Shown here piece by piece: positions 42,200-53,358 of a DNA stretch of 64,000 bases; the first letter of the stretch is position 1, and every line of letters starts with the position of its first letter. The stretch is from the NCBI GenBank assembly GCA_907163375.1, contig CAJQUW010000460.1, forward strand, positions 1 to 64,000, read 5' to 3'. The notes under the pieces are model-generated. The model worked only from the letters and a program-made list of their open reading frames with translations, made no database searches and was not told the origin of the DNA. The position numbers and the translations under genes were made by a program. The stretch comes from Prostheceraeus crozeri. Its lineage: Eukaryota; Platyhelminthes; Polycladida; Euryleptidae.

Positions 42200-43400
42200 G
42201 ACACTTTGATGATGAAAAATTAAAATGTATGAAAAATGTTAAAAATCCTAAAGCTCATCAGATTCATTATATTAGTGCGATTTATTTGCAGTGCAGATCA
42301 CATGAATCGGTTCGGTGGATCGAGTACAATCGCACATAATGGCTTTGGTAATGAGCGTTTGTTAACTGTCGCCCCGCACACTTAAAGCATGAGGTTTGTT
42401 ATCAAATGATTTCTTTGATCCAGTTTTCTCAAGACTTGACCAAAATTACCGGGACGGACTTCGTTTACATCGAGATTTTATGGAGAATGCGATGGAATTA
42501 TTCATTTTGCAATCAGAAGCAATTTTTTTCTGAAATGAAAAAAATCGCAGTTGAAATGGGTTCAGACCCATTTCAACTGCAGCAAACCGTATCGTGCGTG
42601 AACGCCATCTGCGGTTTTCTACTGAGTTTAATGATAGAAATCGAGAAGCCATTTAGCTCGACAGAAAATAGCCGTAAAATCGTGATCTCTCTAAACGCGC
42701 CTTAACCTCCACGTCTTCCAGCATCGTCCCTGACACCATCTGCTTCGTGTCCAGTCACTCTCAAGGATATCTAGCGGTTATTGCCAGAATCCTGTTCATC
42801 ACGTTTGTGCACAGAGGAAACAAATTCTCGCCGCTTAAAATGTCTCGACCATATCCTCCGCTGAGATCCAAGCTGCATAACTGATTGGCACAGACGACAG
42901 ACGTAGAGAAGGAGGATGCTTCAATTGCAAAGGCTAGTGCTAAAAGATCTCAAACACTTGAAGATGCGTTATATCTGCCGTCAATAGGATCGTGATTGGA
43001 AGACCATCCTTTCAGAAATTACCAGCGACAGGACACAATGGAGAAGACTGATCGCATGTAATCGCCGGATACCTTGATGCTCAATAAATGGATCCCTCTT
43101 CAGCAAGTACGAGTAAGCAACATTCTACGTGGCATCTCTTCACGCCTTCCTTCAATCGACCAACATGCCAATTTAAACCCGTCTCTGGTTCTGTGGGATT
43201 GCACATAGCTCCTCAAGTAACTGATCTTGTTCATCTTGACCTTCTTGCGGGGCATTTACACATACAATGTTGGAACTTTCTTCTCCAATGCTCATTGACG
43301 TCTTTATCAGTTTTTTGCTTTTCATCTCTACTTTTATCAGCTTCAACCTGATGCATTTTAGCAGGGCTGTCACAACACCATTTTTCCGCTACGCTCCAGA
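42200..43400. other. No gene recognised; one short palindrome
   Basis: GCAGTTGAAATGGGT pairs with ACCCATTTCAACTGC (42,549-42,583, 4-base loop). Otherwise no supported feature. Confidence 0.5.
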
Positions 43401-43410
43401 TCAAAGTCTG

Positions 43411-43453
43411 GCTATGACAGCACCGTCCAAGCCCCACGTGTGAGGGCAGTGAC
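43411..43453 (+). mobile_element. SINE/RTE-type 3' end fragment
   Basis: CACCGTCCAAGCCCCACGTG followed by TGAGGGCAGTGACG resembles the ends of the copies at 43,585 and 46,320. Confidence 0.45.
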
Positions 43454-43584
43454 GCTAAACTTTTAAGGAAAAAACATCATGAAATAATTTGTGCCTTACT
43501 GCCAGTTCCTTCACTCTCTGTCCTTTCCATCTTGTTTCATGTAGGCACAGTATGGCCTATCCTTCCTCCAATGTGATGAAAATG

Positions 43585-43770
43585 GTGGTTCAGCGTCACT
43601 ACTCCCCATACTGGGAGGCTTGGACGGTTCTGACTTAGTCAGACTTTAATCTGGAGCGGTGTGATCCCTTTGTCCGGATGCCCTTCCTGATGACTTCAAA
43701 TGAAGTATTGACATCAATCTGAAGGTTGACCCCACCCTATCCACAGACACCGACCGGATTGATTTGTGTA
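43585..43770 (-). mobile_element. SINE-like element, body and tail
   Basis: Minus strand CATCAGGAAGGGCATCCGG ... CCGTCCAAGCCTCCCAGTAT ... GGGGAGTAGTGACG. The same order of motifs occurs at 46,320-46,430. Confidence 0.65.
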
Positions 43771-44377
43771 AAGAATACAAGCGATGAGATACAGAGGATT
43801 GTCATTAGAAAGCAGCCATTCTAATCACGTGTAACTGTGAAATGGTATTCTACAGCTCTACGTAGCTTTAATGTGACCACAAAGAAGAAAGATGACTTTT
43901 GGATTTCAAATGATTAGGAGAATGCACAAAGATAACAACTTGAATCTGCATTATACAAGAAATATACACGGCAACTTTCGAATTTTTAATGCTCTGCTCG
44001 ATGTCTATGGAATTATGGATGATCATGATGCAATTCAAAGATTAATATTTGTATAATGCTGTAGGGCCTACTTAGATTGAAAATCAAAGCGTTTCATTAA
44101 ACTCAGTCACATAAAAATGGTTGCCCGAAGTGGTAACTGGCAAAATTTAGGTATTCGGAAAAGCTACTTAAAAAGCAGTAAGTTTGACCTTCGAATGGGC
44201 CACCGTTAAAAGCTTTTAGCTTGAAAATACAATACGCTAAAATTGAACATCACAAGAGCACAACTCGGACGGCTTGGCTTAAAGAGGACCACTGCATAAA
44301 ATGCGACAGAGGGACTGTGTGCCCCCTTCGATATGGAGAGAATTAACTTAAAAACTTAACACAATCAACTTTTGATA

Positions 44378-45512
44378 ATAAATTGTAATTTTCCTTAAGC
44401 AGCATTCTGATGGTAATTAAATGATATGAATAAGGAGATTGATAAGCCGAGCTTCTATTTAATTTTCTATAATACTTTCAATATTTCGTGGTTAAAACCA
44501 CATCATCAGGAATACAAAGAATACAAAATGATTTATACTAGGCAGAAGATGTAAAATTTAAATATTAGTAGAAAAAATCAGATGGCGGTAATCATTACAT
44601 TCATCTTTGTTGTTGATAGAAGGATGTAAGATATCGATGATCATTGCCTCACGGAATCTAAGGTTAACAATATCATGATCTTTATCTAAGATGTCCACAG
44701 ATATTTTGCTATTGTCACACTGATGTAAATGCTTAAAGATTGACGAATCTGAGTGGTTGATATGTTCGGTTATTCTTGTGTGTAATTTTCGTGCAGTGCT
44801 ACCAATGTAGTATTGTTGACATTTGGTGCATGTTACTTTATAAACTACAAGTTGTTTAAAGCAAATGGCTTTGTTGGGGTTTTTACACGATTTCCATTTA
44901 CACGTTTGTTCTGATTGTTTGTTTTTGTTCAATGTTAAGGTGAATGATTGTTGGGAGATTCTCACTGGAAGATTTAAATTGTGAAAAATCCTGAGAATTC
45001 TGTTGTCTACATCATCTGATATATACGGAATTTGGAAATAAGATATTTGATTGTGAAACTTGTCGTTTGTGTGATATGACGGTCGTTGATTGGCGATTGA
45101 ATGATTTGATTGATTCAATCGCCAATCAACGACCGTCATATCACACAAACGACAAGTTTCACAATCAAATATCTTATTCAATATCTTATATCTTTCTTCA
45201 AATATCTTATCAAATATCAGTGTGACAATAGCAAAATATCTGTGGACATCTTAGATAAAGATCATGATATTGTTAACCTTAGATTCCGTGAGGCAATCAT
45301 CATCGATATCTTGCATCCTTCTATCAACAACAAAGATGAATGTAATGATTACCGCCATCTGATTTTTTCTACTGATATTTAAATTTTACATCTTCTGCCT
45401 AGTATAAATCATTTTGTACTCTTTGTATTCCTGATGATGTGGTTTTAACCACGAAATATTGAAAGTATCAAAGAAAAATTTAAATAGAAGCTCGGCTTAT
45501 CAATCTCCTTAT
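44378..45512. mobile_element. Penelope-like insertion with palindromic (head-to-head) structure
   Basis: Flanked by TCAACTTTTGATA at 44365-44377 and 45513-45525, a 13-bp target duplication. Two copies of the same Penelope 3' part face each other: a longer one (about 44,428-45,112, GIY-YIG gene on the minus strand) and a shorter, internally deleted one (about 45,113-45,512) on the plus strand. CCTGATGATGTGGTTTTAAC occurs in both arms. Confidence 0.8.
44558..45181 (-). pseudogene. Penelope-like GIY-YIG endonuclease, C-terminal part
   Basis: About 207 codons. CKWKSCKNPNKAICFKQ, then VVYKVTCTKCQQYYIGSTAR and TRITEHINHSDSSIFKHL hold the GIY-YIG core. The first 26 residues read through the palindrome centre. 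The reverse transcriptase is missing. The deleted sister copy is the plus-strand frame at 45110-45382. Confidence 0.7.
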
Positions 45513-45531
45513 TCAACTTTTGATAGCTCAC

Positions 45532-45947
45532 CAGAATTGTGTTTTTCCAACGCCTGCGGCGCCACATATTTCTGTTATTCGTCCACAAGGAATTCCACAT
45601 CCGAGCATCTCATCGAAGCTGTAGGGATAAATGTAAGAAATTTCAGCGGATTTTTCTGTCATCATTTAGGGAATCTACATTCAATTTCTTCTGTTAATAA
45701 GACATTTTGTCAACTTTTACAACACTAAATACATGCCAGATAGCGATTGTAAATTTGAAATGTACGTGGATTAAACAGAGAACGATTAATGCGTATGCTA
45801 CTCACCCCTTACACATTGTCACAATATTTCCCAGTTCTGCTTCAACAGCCATTAGTTCATTTACAGTCATTGGCACTTTAGCAAATTGAGTCGCACCTTT
45901 TATGTGTTCTTGAATCAATTTGGCCTCTGCTTCCGATATTTTCAAAC
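45532..45947 (-). CDS. RAD51C: RAD51C-like recombinase, two exons of a host gene
   Basis: Exon 45947-45806 (acceptor TTTATAG, donor GTGAGT) and exon 45618-45532 (acceptor CCCTACAG, donor GTGAGC). The joined frame reads LKISEAEAKLIQEHIKG ... ELMAVEAELGNIVTMCKG, then FDEMLGCGIPCGRITEICGA and AGVGKTQF. The Walker A context (TEICGAxGVGKTQ) is that of RAD51C rather than RAD51, XRCC3, RAD51B or RAD51D. The outer splice sites fall at the same codons and phases as the ends of human RAD51C exon 2 (phase 1 before the SKAEA-like helix, phase 2 inside the codon after GKTQ-x); the inner intron is extra. RAD51C acts in homologous recombination repair in the nucleus. Exons 1 and 3 onward were not found. The Penelope insertion starts 7 bp past the last donor hexamer. 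Confidence 0.8.
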
Positions 45948-46079
45948 CTATAAAGAGTTTATAAGTTGCGATGCACACATGGCTCCACACGATAGATTGA
46001 AATAAATGATAGAAAATAAATTGCCGATTACACTCCTTTTCATTGACAATAATTTAGACATTTCAGTAGTTGTTGGTAA

Positions 46080-46165
46080 CCAGGGTGGCGGCCGAATTTC
46101 AAGCTTCAAATGCCAGAGCGATTTCATCGAATTTCCACGTCATTTTTATATCGACCAGTCACGTC
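46080..46165 (+). repeat. Solitary copy of the GGTGGCGGCC end repeat
   Basis: CAGGGTGGCGGCCGAATTTC, AAGCTTCAAAT and GAATTTCCACG follow the order seen at 31,218-31,275. Confidence 0.6.
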
Positions 46166-46319
46166 GAATTTCCACGTCACCAACAACATTTATAACATGT
46201 CCATAAAAAATTAAAAATTGCCAAAAACCATGAACTGAGAATGCAATTCTGAAAATGTGACCTCCCGAAAGGCATAATGTTGCTTCAAATTTGGGTGTTT
46301 GAAAATTGAAAGCATGATG

Positions 46320-46495
46320 AATGAAGCTTTGACGTCACTACTCCCCATGCTGAGGGCTTGTACGGTGCTGACGGTTGCGGTACTTCCAGTCCGGATGCCC
46401 TTCCTGGCGACTTCAAATGACAACTTCGGGGCTCGACCTCTGGACCAAAAGATATCTACGCCATGCACTTAACCAATGAGCCACGCAGACTGCTT
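46320..46495 (-). mobile_element. tRNA-derived SINE
   Basis: Minus strand head GTGGCTCATTGGTTAAGTGC (box A-like) and CCAGAGGTCGAGCCCC (box B-like), then a body with CGCCAGGAAGGGCATCCGG and an end CATGGGGAGTAGTGACG. It carries the RTE-type tail shared with the two other copies. Confidence 0.65.
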
Positions 46496-46949
46496 CTACG
46501 AATTTGTTCGTGTGTTTGAAAATTGACTAAAAGCAATATTTGTATAAATTATATGAAAAAAGTTATGAAATTACATTAATCAGTTGACGTAAATGCAAGA
46601 TTTTATGATCGTTAGAAATCAGGAAAATAAACTTCCATCGCTATGAAATCATTCAGATCTCATAAATAGTACATGCAATTAAGTCGTTTTGAGTCCATGA
46701 ATAGAGGCCTGATCAACTGCGCTTTCTCAACAACCTAGTTTATTTGTGCAGGAATATTTAATTTCAGTAAAAAATGTTTGGTGATTCTGATTATTTTCAA
46801 AAACAATGACTCAATAATGCTACAAATGTCATCAAATTTTTAATAGGGCCTACTTACAAGCCTATTCCGAGCTCTTGAAATATTTTTCACGTCTGACCGT
46901 CGACCAGTAATGCAGTGCACATGGTTAGGAAATACATACATGTGCCTGT

Positions 46950-47368
46950 ATATCGCTGTTAAGCGATCACGCGCATGCATCGAGGTGTTAATTAGCTAGG
47001 CCTTATTTCAAGGCACATGGCATAGTCTAACAAAATATATTTGTTTAGTTACTTAAAACGACAGTTACTGATTTATTTTCGCATTTGTGAATGTAGTCGT
47101 GAACGAAGGGGGAACTAAATCTTTGCCGCTAGAAGAAGATCCACCTGCTTCATGATAGCGACCCACTTTGGATCGCGAGTCGCAAACCCGATATTTGGAA
47201 CCACTCTGGTCTATGCACAAGCCCCATTGGTTTGGTTGACTTTCTTGTCATGATTAACATTGAGGTTTTCGAGCTCATCACATAGTTTAGCCATTGAACT
47301 TTGCTCCAGCGAAACCTCTTATGAACTCCTGTGTCAGGGGGAGCATTGGCAGCACGGAATTAAATTGT
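46950..47368 (+). repeat. Dispersed repeat family X, copy 2, first part
   Basis: Aligns with 32,480-32,940; interrupted at 47,369 by the TTAA element. It resumes at about 49,380. Confidence 0.55.
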
Positions 47369-48761
47369 TTAAAGGTGTACTCCGGGCAAAATTCGTCTAT
47401 GATTTTATTGTCTTCAAAGCAAGTTTATACATCAGCTGTCACTTCTATCCGTATCCGGCACTCTGCAACGATTTGCCTCACGAGATATCCGCTTGTCTAA
47501 TGCTCGTGATGACGTCAGAAGTGATACGCACCAATGTCTACAGGCGTCGCGTGCAGTGAATGAATAGTCGATTTCACGAGGAAGTACAGTGAAGGCCAAT
47601 GGGAAGACAGTCACATATGAATTAAAACATGGTCAGCACGAATGAAGGTGCATTGTACCATAGCATATCAGCCTTCTTATACGTAGTTGTTGACAGGTGC
47701 AGGATACAATTTAATAATGCACATCACACAATGAATTCATTATAGTTTGCTCGTGAAGCTGAATTTTGATCAAATGCTCGAAAGCGATCCCCCATCAATT
47801 ATGCAAATATGATGTACATTTATAAACCCTTTTATGCAGACCATGGATAAATTTATCGGTTTCACGCTGCCTAAGAGAGGATTAGATTTATTGCCGCACA
47901 CGGAAGGTTTCCAAGGGCCTGAATTTTCTCCCCTAGAAATTTATTGGTGAAAGGTAATAAAACATATTAGTAAAAAATCACAAGCAGCCCGACGTTGCGT
48001 GTCGCAGACATACACTCATGGAACTTTGGGTAGTCAAATGCATTGACAGCCAATGCCTATATAGGCCTCGCATGCATACAAATTAGCGATAATTACCATT
48101 CATCAGCTCGTGTTTGTGGTTCATAGCCTGTTTGTAGAGGTCAGTCAATAAGCTTAGCTTCAGAAATCCGAGTACGAACTGGGTCAGTGTGACAGTCAAG
48201 GAAATCAATGCTAAAATCCATGACATCAGTAGATAAAAGAGAACCAGGGAGATAATTGATAATGTATTCAGTTATAGCACTCTTCCTATCCAAATCAATA
48301 ATGCTGCGGCGATGCTCATGAAAACGTATATATAAAGGGCGGTTAGTAGAATCGATGTAGGCATCGTGACAAAAGATAAGGCGTGAGTTGTAAGCAACAC
48401 TACGAGATTTTCACAGTGGAAGTTATACAGCCAGTCCTTTTCGTTCCTACCTCAGCATCGAAAAAGCTCCATCTTTTAAGAACTGCTGTGGCTGTTTTGC
48501 TTTAGTACATAACCCTTATGAACAAATCGCACTTCCTGGTTAATGTCTTGTCGCCATCGGAAAAATGTTCAGAGCAAGCGCTGTGTATGGTTGCCGTCCC
48601 TTGCTGTCACTTCATCACAGGTGACGTCATCACCGAGAATTGTTCGACGCGTAGCAAGAGAATACGCCTCGAGCTGCATATCGACGGCGGTAAATCAACT
48701 AAACTGATGCCGTAGTATCGATACGGGCCAACTTCAAAAATTTACCGGAATACACCTTTAA
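47369..48761. mobile_element. Kolobok-like non-autonomous element with TTAA ends
   Basis: TTAAAGGTGTACTCCGG at 47369 and the inverse CCGGAATACACCTTTAA ending at 48761. TTAA duplication and AGGTGTA ends fit Kolobok. No transposase. It contains a Penelope relic. Confidence 0.65.
48130..48400 (-). pseudogene. Penelope-like GIY-YIG relic
   Basis: Minus strand CHDAYIDSTNRPLYIRFHEH, then RRSIIDLDRKSAITEYI and SIDFLDCHTDPVRTRISEA, close to the relic at 35,952-36,366. No upstream part is present. Confidence 0.6.
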
Positions 48762-49379
48762 GCGTGTCACTTTGCTAGAAGTACAAACTGATTCAACCGA
48801 TTACACATGCAGGAACTTACTAAGTGGGCAAAAAGAAATTTTTAATACCTTGCAGAGATAGGAAAAATGGTCGAGCGCCGCTTGCGTCTTTCTGTGAATT
48901 CCTTCAAAATGCTCTGATTGCGCAAAAGTCTTCTCAATAATGTTGATCCTTCCGATCATTATTAAAAAAGTTAGCAAGTGCACGAAAAAAAAGTTCACAA
49001 GCTTCTCTACAGAACTGGACATCGACTGTGTCTCTTTGCTCTGTGGTCCGGTTGATAACAATCACTGAGACATCGCACAATTTGGCGTGTTGAATGTTCC
49101 GACTGCTATGGCATTATGTCAGCAGATTGTGCCATTTCATTGACGTTACATGTTCCAATGTCTCCGCTCTAGTCAAACAGAAGAAGAGACGACCTGTCTA
49201 ATGATGTGGTTGGCAGATTTCGTTGTAGGTATGTCGAATCAAAGTCTATGACTAAGCTAAGGGATGAAATAGTCTCACAAATCATGTTAAGAATGTCACT
49301 CAAGCCAATGAAGCCTATGCTCTTAGACTGACATCTTTCCTCAACTTGGTGTGGATATAGACGCACAGGCAACATGCGT

Positions 49380-49790
49380 CTGCAACTGTGCGATTCTTGT
49401 TCAGATGTACAGTTTTCTTAAATGAAGCAGGTTCTTTGTTGCTTCCGCAGTTGTGCACATGCAAAATATCTTACAACTAATGAAATTGATCGCGTGAAGA
49501 TAAACGATCAATTACATATGATCTTTCAGAATATATCACTGGCAAATTTAATTATACAGTATACCACAAGAGGTTGATTAACAAGTCATATTACGAGTCT
49601 GTTACGAAATTGCATGAAAGTACGTTAAGAAACACAAAAAGGCAAAACACGGAACATTATTTGCCGACCCCTATACATCTATTGTGGTGACTATAAGCGC
49701 AAGTGCATGTGCGAATTATAGTCAGCACAATTAAACACGTGACTTCGATGCGAGCAGCCTTGGATAGTTTTAATGTGATGCACCGCTAAT
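49380..49790 (+). repeat. Dispersed repeat family X, copy 2, second part
   Basis: AAAATATCTTACAACTAATG (49,465), GAATTATAGTCA (49,713) and GTGACTTCGATG (49,738) align in order with 33,039-33,235. Confidence 0.55.
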
Positions 49791-49799
49791 TTTCATAAT

Positions 49800-51269
<1,470 letters not shown>

Positions 51270-51299
51270 ATCTTATTTGTTGGCCTTGTCTTTCTTTTC

Positions 51300-51301
<2 letters not shown>

Positions 51302-51335
<34 letters not shown>
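51302..51335 (+). repeat. (TA)n microsatellite
   Basis: Second TA block. Confidence 0.97.
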
Positions 51336-51337
<2 letters not shown>

Positions 51338-51754
51338 TCGATTAGTCGGTTCAGTCAATCTAACTACTGTGTTCACTGCCTGGTGTCTTTATTGAAAAAC
51401 ATACAGTGAATATACATTGCATATATCACATTGCAAGATTGCAAAATATCACGTCATACATATTTTTCATTTCAAATTATGTTCATGGAACTCACATTGA
51501 GCCAGCTTGATTATCGGTAGAGCAAGTATTTCTCTGGAATCGGCTAAACCATTTTGAAGAAAATAGTGTCGAACTTTCGGATTGATTGGCAGCGTGCATA
51601 TTGAAGTCATCCTGAAGCGAAATTGATCAATTCGTAACAGATAATGCATCGAAATAGAACATAGTAATAACGATGGGTGAATATCTTGAAAGAATATTAT
51701 CGATACATAGCCATAACAAACCAATTAAATTGAAGGACGAAAGTACGAATTTTG

Positions 51755-51778
51755 CGTACGGTGGACACCCTGTATTAT
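51755..51778 (+). repeat. Solitary mariner-type end
   Basis: GGTGGACACCCTGTA resembles the right end at 39,014-39,027. No matching left end was found. Confidence 0.35.
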
Positions 51779-51955
51779 GTATGTATTAATTTCTGATTAG
51801 GCCCATGTCTTCAAATTAAGCACTTGAACAATGAGCTAGTGCCGGCTCAAGCGTCTTTTTGCTATTTGATCATGTCGATGCTCAAGCGATGGCGACAATC
51901 TGTTCCCGAAAGCTGATCGCTGCTGCTGCGGGGTGGATTTGTCAGTCATAGTCAG

Positions 51956-52530
51956 TGTGAGGGACGAAGAGTATACATGTAGGATTGATGCTAATTAGGG
52001 TTTGATAATTTCATATTAAATTAGAGTACAGGAATTAATTAACTTTCATTTCATAATAACGTCCTAGTTTGAGGCATCAGATGGGCCAATTAATAATCTA
52101 TTGTGCGCTGCGGGGATGAGTGGGCAGCCAGGCTATTGTGTTGAGTTTTGAGTGCTCAGTCACTGTGGTCGCGGTGGCCTTTGTTCCGTTGAGTCTTGGC
52201 TTGTTTGGAGTGGTTTGTAAATATTTCGGTGCGCCGTCCGCTGAGTTTGTTGTTATGCCTGAGGTGTTGACGTCTGCTTGAGTCTGCATGTTGATTTGTA
52301 ATCTTGGTGGACGAATAGCAATCTGCGATACCTGACAGTGATAAAAACTAGTGCCTGAAGTGAGACAAGGCCCCCCCTCTCGTATGTTCACGCTGAGATT
52401 GTAGAGATTATCTTGTGCCTGTAATCCTGCGGCAATAAAGTTGCGTCCACAACCCCTATCGCTTTCTCTTACTATCGACTGAGGCGAAAAGGCTATAGGC
52501 CTATTTGAACGCTACCGCAATTTCGTGACA
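51956..52530 (+). repeat. 5' LTR
   Basis: Begins TGTGAGGGACGAAGAG and ends CAATTTCGTGACA. Confidence 0.96.
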
Positions 52531-52532
52531 AC

Positions 52533-52550
52533 TGGGGGCTCAGCCGGGAT
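52533..52550 (+). other. Primer binding site
   Basis: TGGGGGCTCAGCCGGGAT starts two bases after the LTR; it differs at two positions from the tRNA-Pro site of murine leukaemia virus, so a tRNA-Pro primer is likely. Confidence 0.7.
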
Positions 52551-53358
52551 TCGTTCAAACCTTAATTCGAGGAGAAAGTTTGGTGGACAAAAGTCGGACA
52601 AGCAATTGTTGTCGATCACGGATCAAAAGCCAAGGTGATACACGGAGAACGTACAGGGTGACAAAGAAGTCGATCGGTCGAGATTCGAGAGGAGATTCGA
52701 ACAGGATTGGTAATCAGCGACAATTGAAAGTTCGGGTATTCAAAATCGAGAAATCTTCAGCATCTTCAACCGTCGACTGCTGCTGTGATCGGAAGAGGAA
52801 CGACATTCACGCACTCAAACACTGAAGGAAATCATCTGGAGCAGCTCCTGGAATCTACGCCGCTGGACTTTGAGAATCTTTGGGTAAGCAGATTGCTCTT
52901 CGTCCAAGTAATTTCCGCTGCTGGTGATCGCTGTTAGTAGTTGATTGGTGATTGTCGAGAAGGTCTGTCGGTAACTCTGTTACTTGTTCTGTGTTTCAGT
53001 GAATCCAGTTACTAAAGTATATACCTTTACTCATTTGTGCTGATAGCTACGGAGGTTTCATTTATAAGTACGTAGCATAAGTTTATTGATTATTATTTAT
53101 TCAATTTTGCATTTCTCGGTCTATTTCTTTCCCTGGATACAGTATATCATCGGGGTTGGCAGTCTAAGGTGTAAAACCGTGCGTTAAAGTTGGGGATTAC
53201 TTACCTTATTGTGTCATTAAAAGATTTTTCAATTTACTCATTGTAGCGAGGGTTAATTATTTTGATAAGGTCAGTAAAAGGTAATTATCTAGAGTGTATA
53301 CCTAGTAAGTTCAAAACTAACAGCTTTACTAAATGCTCTTATTCTAATCAATCTCATA
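52551..53358 (+). other. Untranslated leader of the retrotransposon
   Basis: About 800 bp between the primer site and the first ATG of the long frame. A short open frame at 52580-52825 has no recognisable domain. A packaging signal or internal ribosome entry is possible but not shown. Confidence 0.5.

Noticed and set aside
42549..42583. Perfect 15-bp inverted repeat as a transposon end or terminator
   Set aside because: No second copy, no flanking duplication and no adjacent gene were found.
48801..49375. Two minus-strand frames of 86 and 68 codons
   Set aside because: No recognisable motif; they look partly coding in composition, but they lie in the gap of repeat X and I could not support a gene.
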